Of a stretch of 64,000 bases of DNA, positions 61,979 to 64,000 are shown in pieces; the first letter of the stretch is position 1, and every line of letters begins with the position of its first letter. The notes under the pieces were generated by a model that saw only the letters and a list, made by a program, of their open reading frames with translations, made no database searches and was not told the origin of the DNA. The position numbers were made by a program, and so were the translations under genes. Source of the DNA: Marchantia polymorpha subsp. ruderalis (lineage: Eukaryota; Streptophyta; Marchantiopsida; Marchantiales; Marchantiaceae); NCBI GenBank assembly GCA_037833965.1, contig AP031357.1:578001-642000 (forward strand), read 5' to 3'.

Positions 61979-63885
61979 TTATGAATGCACCGTTCGCACT
62001 TGAATATGGTGTGTCGATGCAGAACGCCAAATGGGCTGTCTTCCGCTTTGAACGAGCGCAACTTCTTCGCCGTCCTTAACCATACCTCGCTTCTGTTCAA
62101 CGTTCACATTGAAAACAGGAATAAGTCAGAACTCATCAACCCAATCACTGAGACAAACCCATCGAACGAGTCCCCACATGGGCAAGGTTATATACCTGCA
62201 AAATCGAGAGAGCCTTGGTAAAAGTTTCTTCTGCATCATCCGAAAATGTCATATGGAGAGCGCGTACACCTTGGTACAAAGCCAGTCGTGACTGAACCTT
62301 TTTACTGCAAAACCAACAAATCATGACAGAATTAAAGCCCACACGCACTAGTAGCCACCACATTGTGTTTCTTCCGCCTATCCGCAGGTCTACGGCCCAA
62401 CGACACGCGACCTGCGAATTTCTTCTTCATGCGGCATTCCTAGGGGGTAACAACCAATTGAGTGAAAAAAAATCTGTGACATCTGACAAACAGGCCTTGC
62501 TGGGCGTTCACCAAAAGCAGAAAAACGTACTCATTCGTGAATGCAAACACAGTGCCTGCAGGGCGGTAGTGACTTAGAAGCATGGCCATGAATCCACTCC
62601 TCGTGAAGACAAGAATTGAAGTTCCCAGAGTATTCGACATCATGGTGGCGTGAAATGCGAACATTTCGCTCATGTGATTCTGCACAAGTGACTCCCTTTG
62701 TTATGCACATCTGACGACATTGGACATTCATGATCCTCTTCTCTGCATTTTAGTTCTTTGCTTTCCGTGATGATACCACTGAGTTTTAACCCCAACTACG
62801 AACTTTATCGCCTTTATCGTAATTTCTTCCGCCAATAGGCTGTCACAAACGTTCATATTTCCTTTGAAACCAGCCGGTGCCCTGAGCAGATTCAGAATTC
62901 AAAAAGTTCGCACGATACCTTAAACGCACGACCCAGATTGGCAGGAGGTCGTTCTTCAGGCAACGTGGCTTCAGTGCGCAGTGCTACCGTATGCATGACT
63001 TTCACAGCTTTCAGGGGATACCTGCAGAGTGTTGCACGAATAAGCTCAGGGACCCAGTCTAGAAGGTATACCAATCAAAGCTTACCGAGGTGAATCAAGA
63101 ATTCTGAACTGCTTTACTTCGTAACGGCCCTGCCATATCCTGAAGATAAAAGGCTTGCCCTGGTTGAGCAATGATTAGTATTCTTAAAGAGAGATCTCAT
63201 TGAAGGCTGCACCAACAATTGAATGGCACCTACGACATCTCGTAGAAATCAACGTCCACCATCACCACTGCATTTTCAAATCCCTTTAAAATTATCGTTA
63301 CAGTTTTTATATAGATTTTGCTGCGGAAAGCATCCCTTAAAATCTTACGAGGAGGCTTTCAACCAACAAATTAACCAATTTCTGTGCCGGGGGCTCAAAT
63401 GATACGCCTATAAAACAGGCTGAAGGATTTGAATACTAGGAGAAGACCTAAGAATGCATACTACTGGTGAACAGAGACTAGTAATGCAGTCATCGAAAAT
63501 GCAGTCATCACGCGGAAAGATCAGACAGATCTTGAAGAAGACGAAAAAATTCAAGCAGAAAAACGTCTGAGAACCTTGTCCCCATCTACTCGCATATTCA
63601 TACTTCAAGACCTTCCAACACACTGCACGATTATAGGACACAAACACGTTCATCTAGGAGTGAGTTCTTACTTCCCATGAGCTGTTTCCCCAGACAACAT
63701 GACTGCATCCGCTCCCTCCCTCACCGCAATAGCAATATCCGAGACCTCAGCACGAGTCGGAGTGGGGTGATTGATCATGCTCTCGAGCATATTCGTAGCC
63801 ACGATAACAGGCTTTCCCATGCTTCGGCATTTTTTAATAATCTCACCCTGCAGTTGGGCTTCCTCGTTAGCAGCCGTAACAGGAA
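61979..63885 (-). CDS. Plastid-type pyruvate kinase, last five exons (partial)
   Basis: Pyruvate kinase makes ATP and pyruvate from phosphoenolpyruvate and ADP. Minus-strand exons: 63672-63885, 62919-63021, 62531-62679, 62196-62304, 61979-62092, all GT-AG with matching phases, 689 nt to the TAA at 61979-61981. The first listed exon has [18 protein letters not shown] and [20 protein letters not shown] followed by MLSGETAHG. This wording ([14 protein letters not shown]) is that of plastid rather than cytosolic isoforms. Later exons carry [64 protein letters not shown] and [12 protein letters not shown]. The N-terminal barrel and transit peptide lie beyond the right edge. The border at 63885 uses a weak acceptor (ACCTCCAAG) and could shift. 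No break is seen, so this is probably an active gene. Confidence 0.93.
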
Positions 63886-64000
63886 CTTGGAGGTGATGTA
63901 CACACGTAACACGTCACTACGAGTTTCCATCAATATATCACTGATAGGACTGATCGATTTGAATATCGACACATTCCTGAAGTGATAGTGCTAAGCACAA

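Noticed and set aside
1-64000. CRISPR array, bacterial operon, rRNA or organellar gene content
   Set aside because: No regularly spaced repeats of that type and no rRNA text; genes are spliced and nuclear in style, and the tRNA lacks an encoded CCA.

Overview
The window reads as nuclear DNA of a land plant. The evidence is GT-AG spliced genes of plant families (a COV1/LCV-type membrane protein, a plastid-type pyruvate kinase, a PER1/PGAP3-type protein, a bHLH exon), a plant-type tRNA-Arg(CCU) gene, and Ty1/copia retrotransposons whose primer site matches plant initiator tRNA-Met. The strong split between AT-rich decayed repeats and more GC-rich genes would fit a moss or other early-diverging plant, but I cannot fix the species.

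Layout. 1-2.9 kb: mid-GC sequence, no gene recognised. 2.9-23.5 kb: AT-rich repeat island holding an LTR-less copia remnant (10.87-12.36 kb), a minus-strand solo LTR (12711-12988) and a complete but dead copia element of the same family (15634-22676, target duplication ATTCT). 23.6-33 kb: a terminal bHLH exon and a complete seven-exon COV1-like gene (minus). 33-39 kb: mostly featureless. 39.3 kb: tRNA-Arg. 41.5-44 kb: a five-exon PER1/PGAP3-like gene (minus). 44.5-50 kb: short hairpins, then AT-rich sequence. 50.3-58 kb: a FAR1/MULE-type DNA transposon split in frame by a second, different copia element (50702-55900, target duplication ATGAA). 62-64 kb: the last five exons of a plastid-type pyruvate kinase (minus), running off the right edge.

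The host genes belong to unrelated pathways (membrane protein of the vascular-patterning COV family, GPI-lipid remodelling, plastid glycolysis, transcription) and show no sign of acting as a cluster. I found no clearly new biological system. The best leads are a tandem array in the 3' region of the first copia element that repeats its own polypurine-tract/LTR junction, the reading-frame-preserving join of the interrupted MULE, a PER1-like protein lacking two family histidines, and perfect short hairpins in a COV1-like intron and upstream of the PER1 gene. Exon borders come from reading frame, GT-AG signals and family alignment by eye; no search was run.
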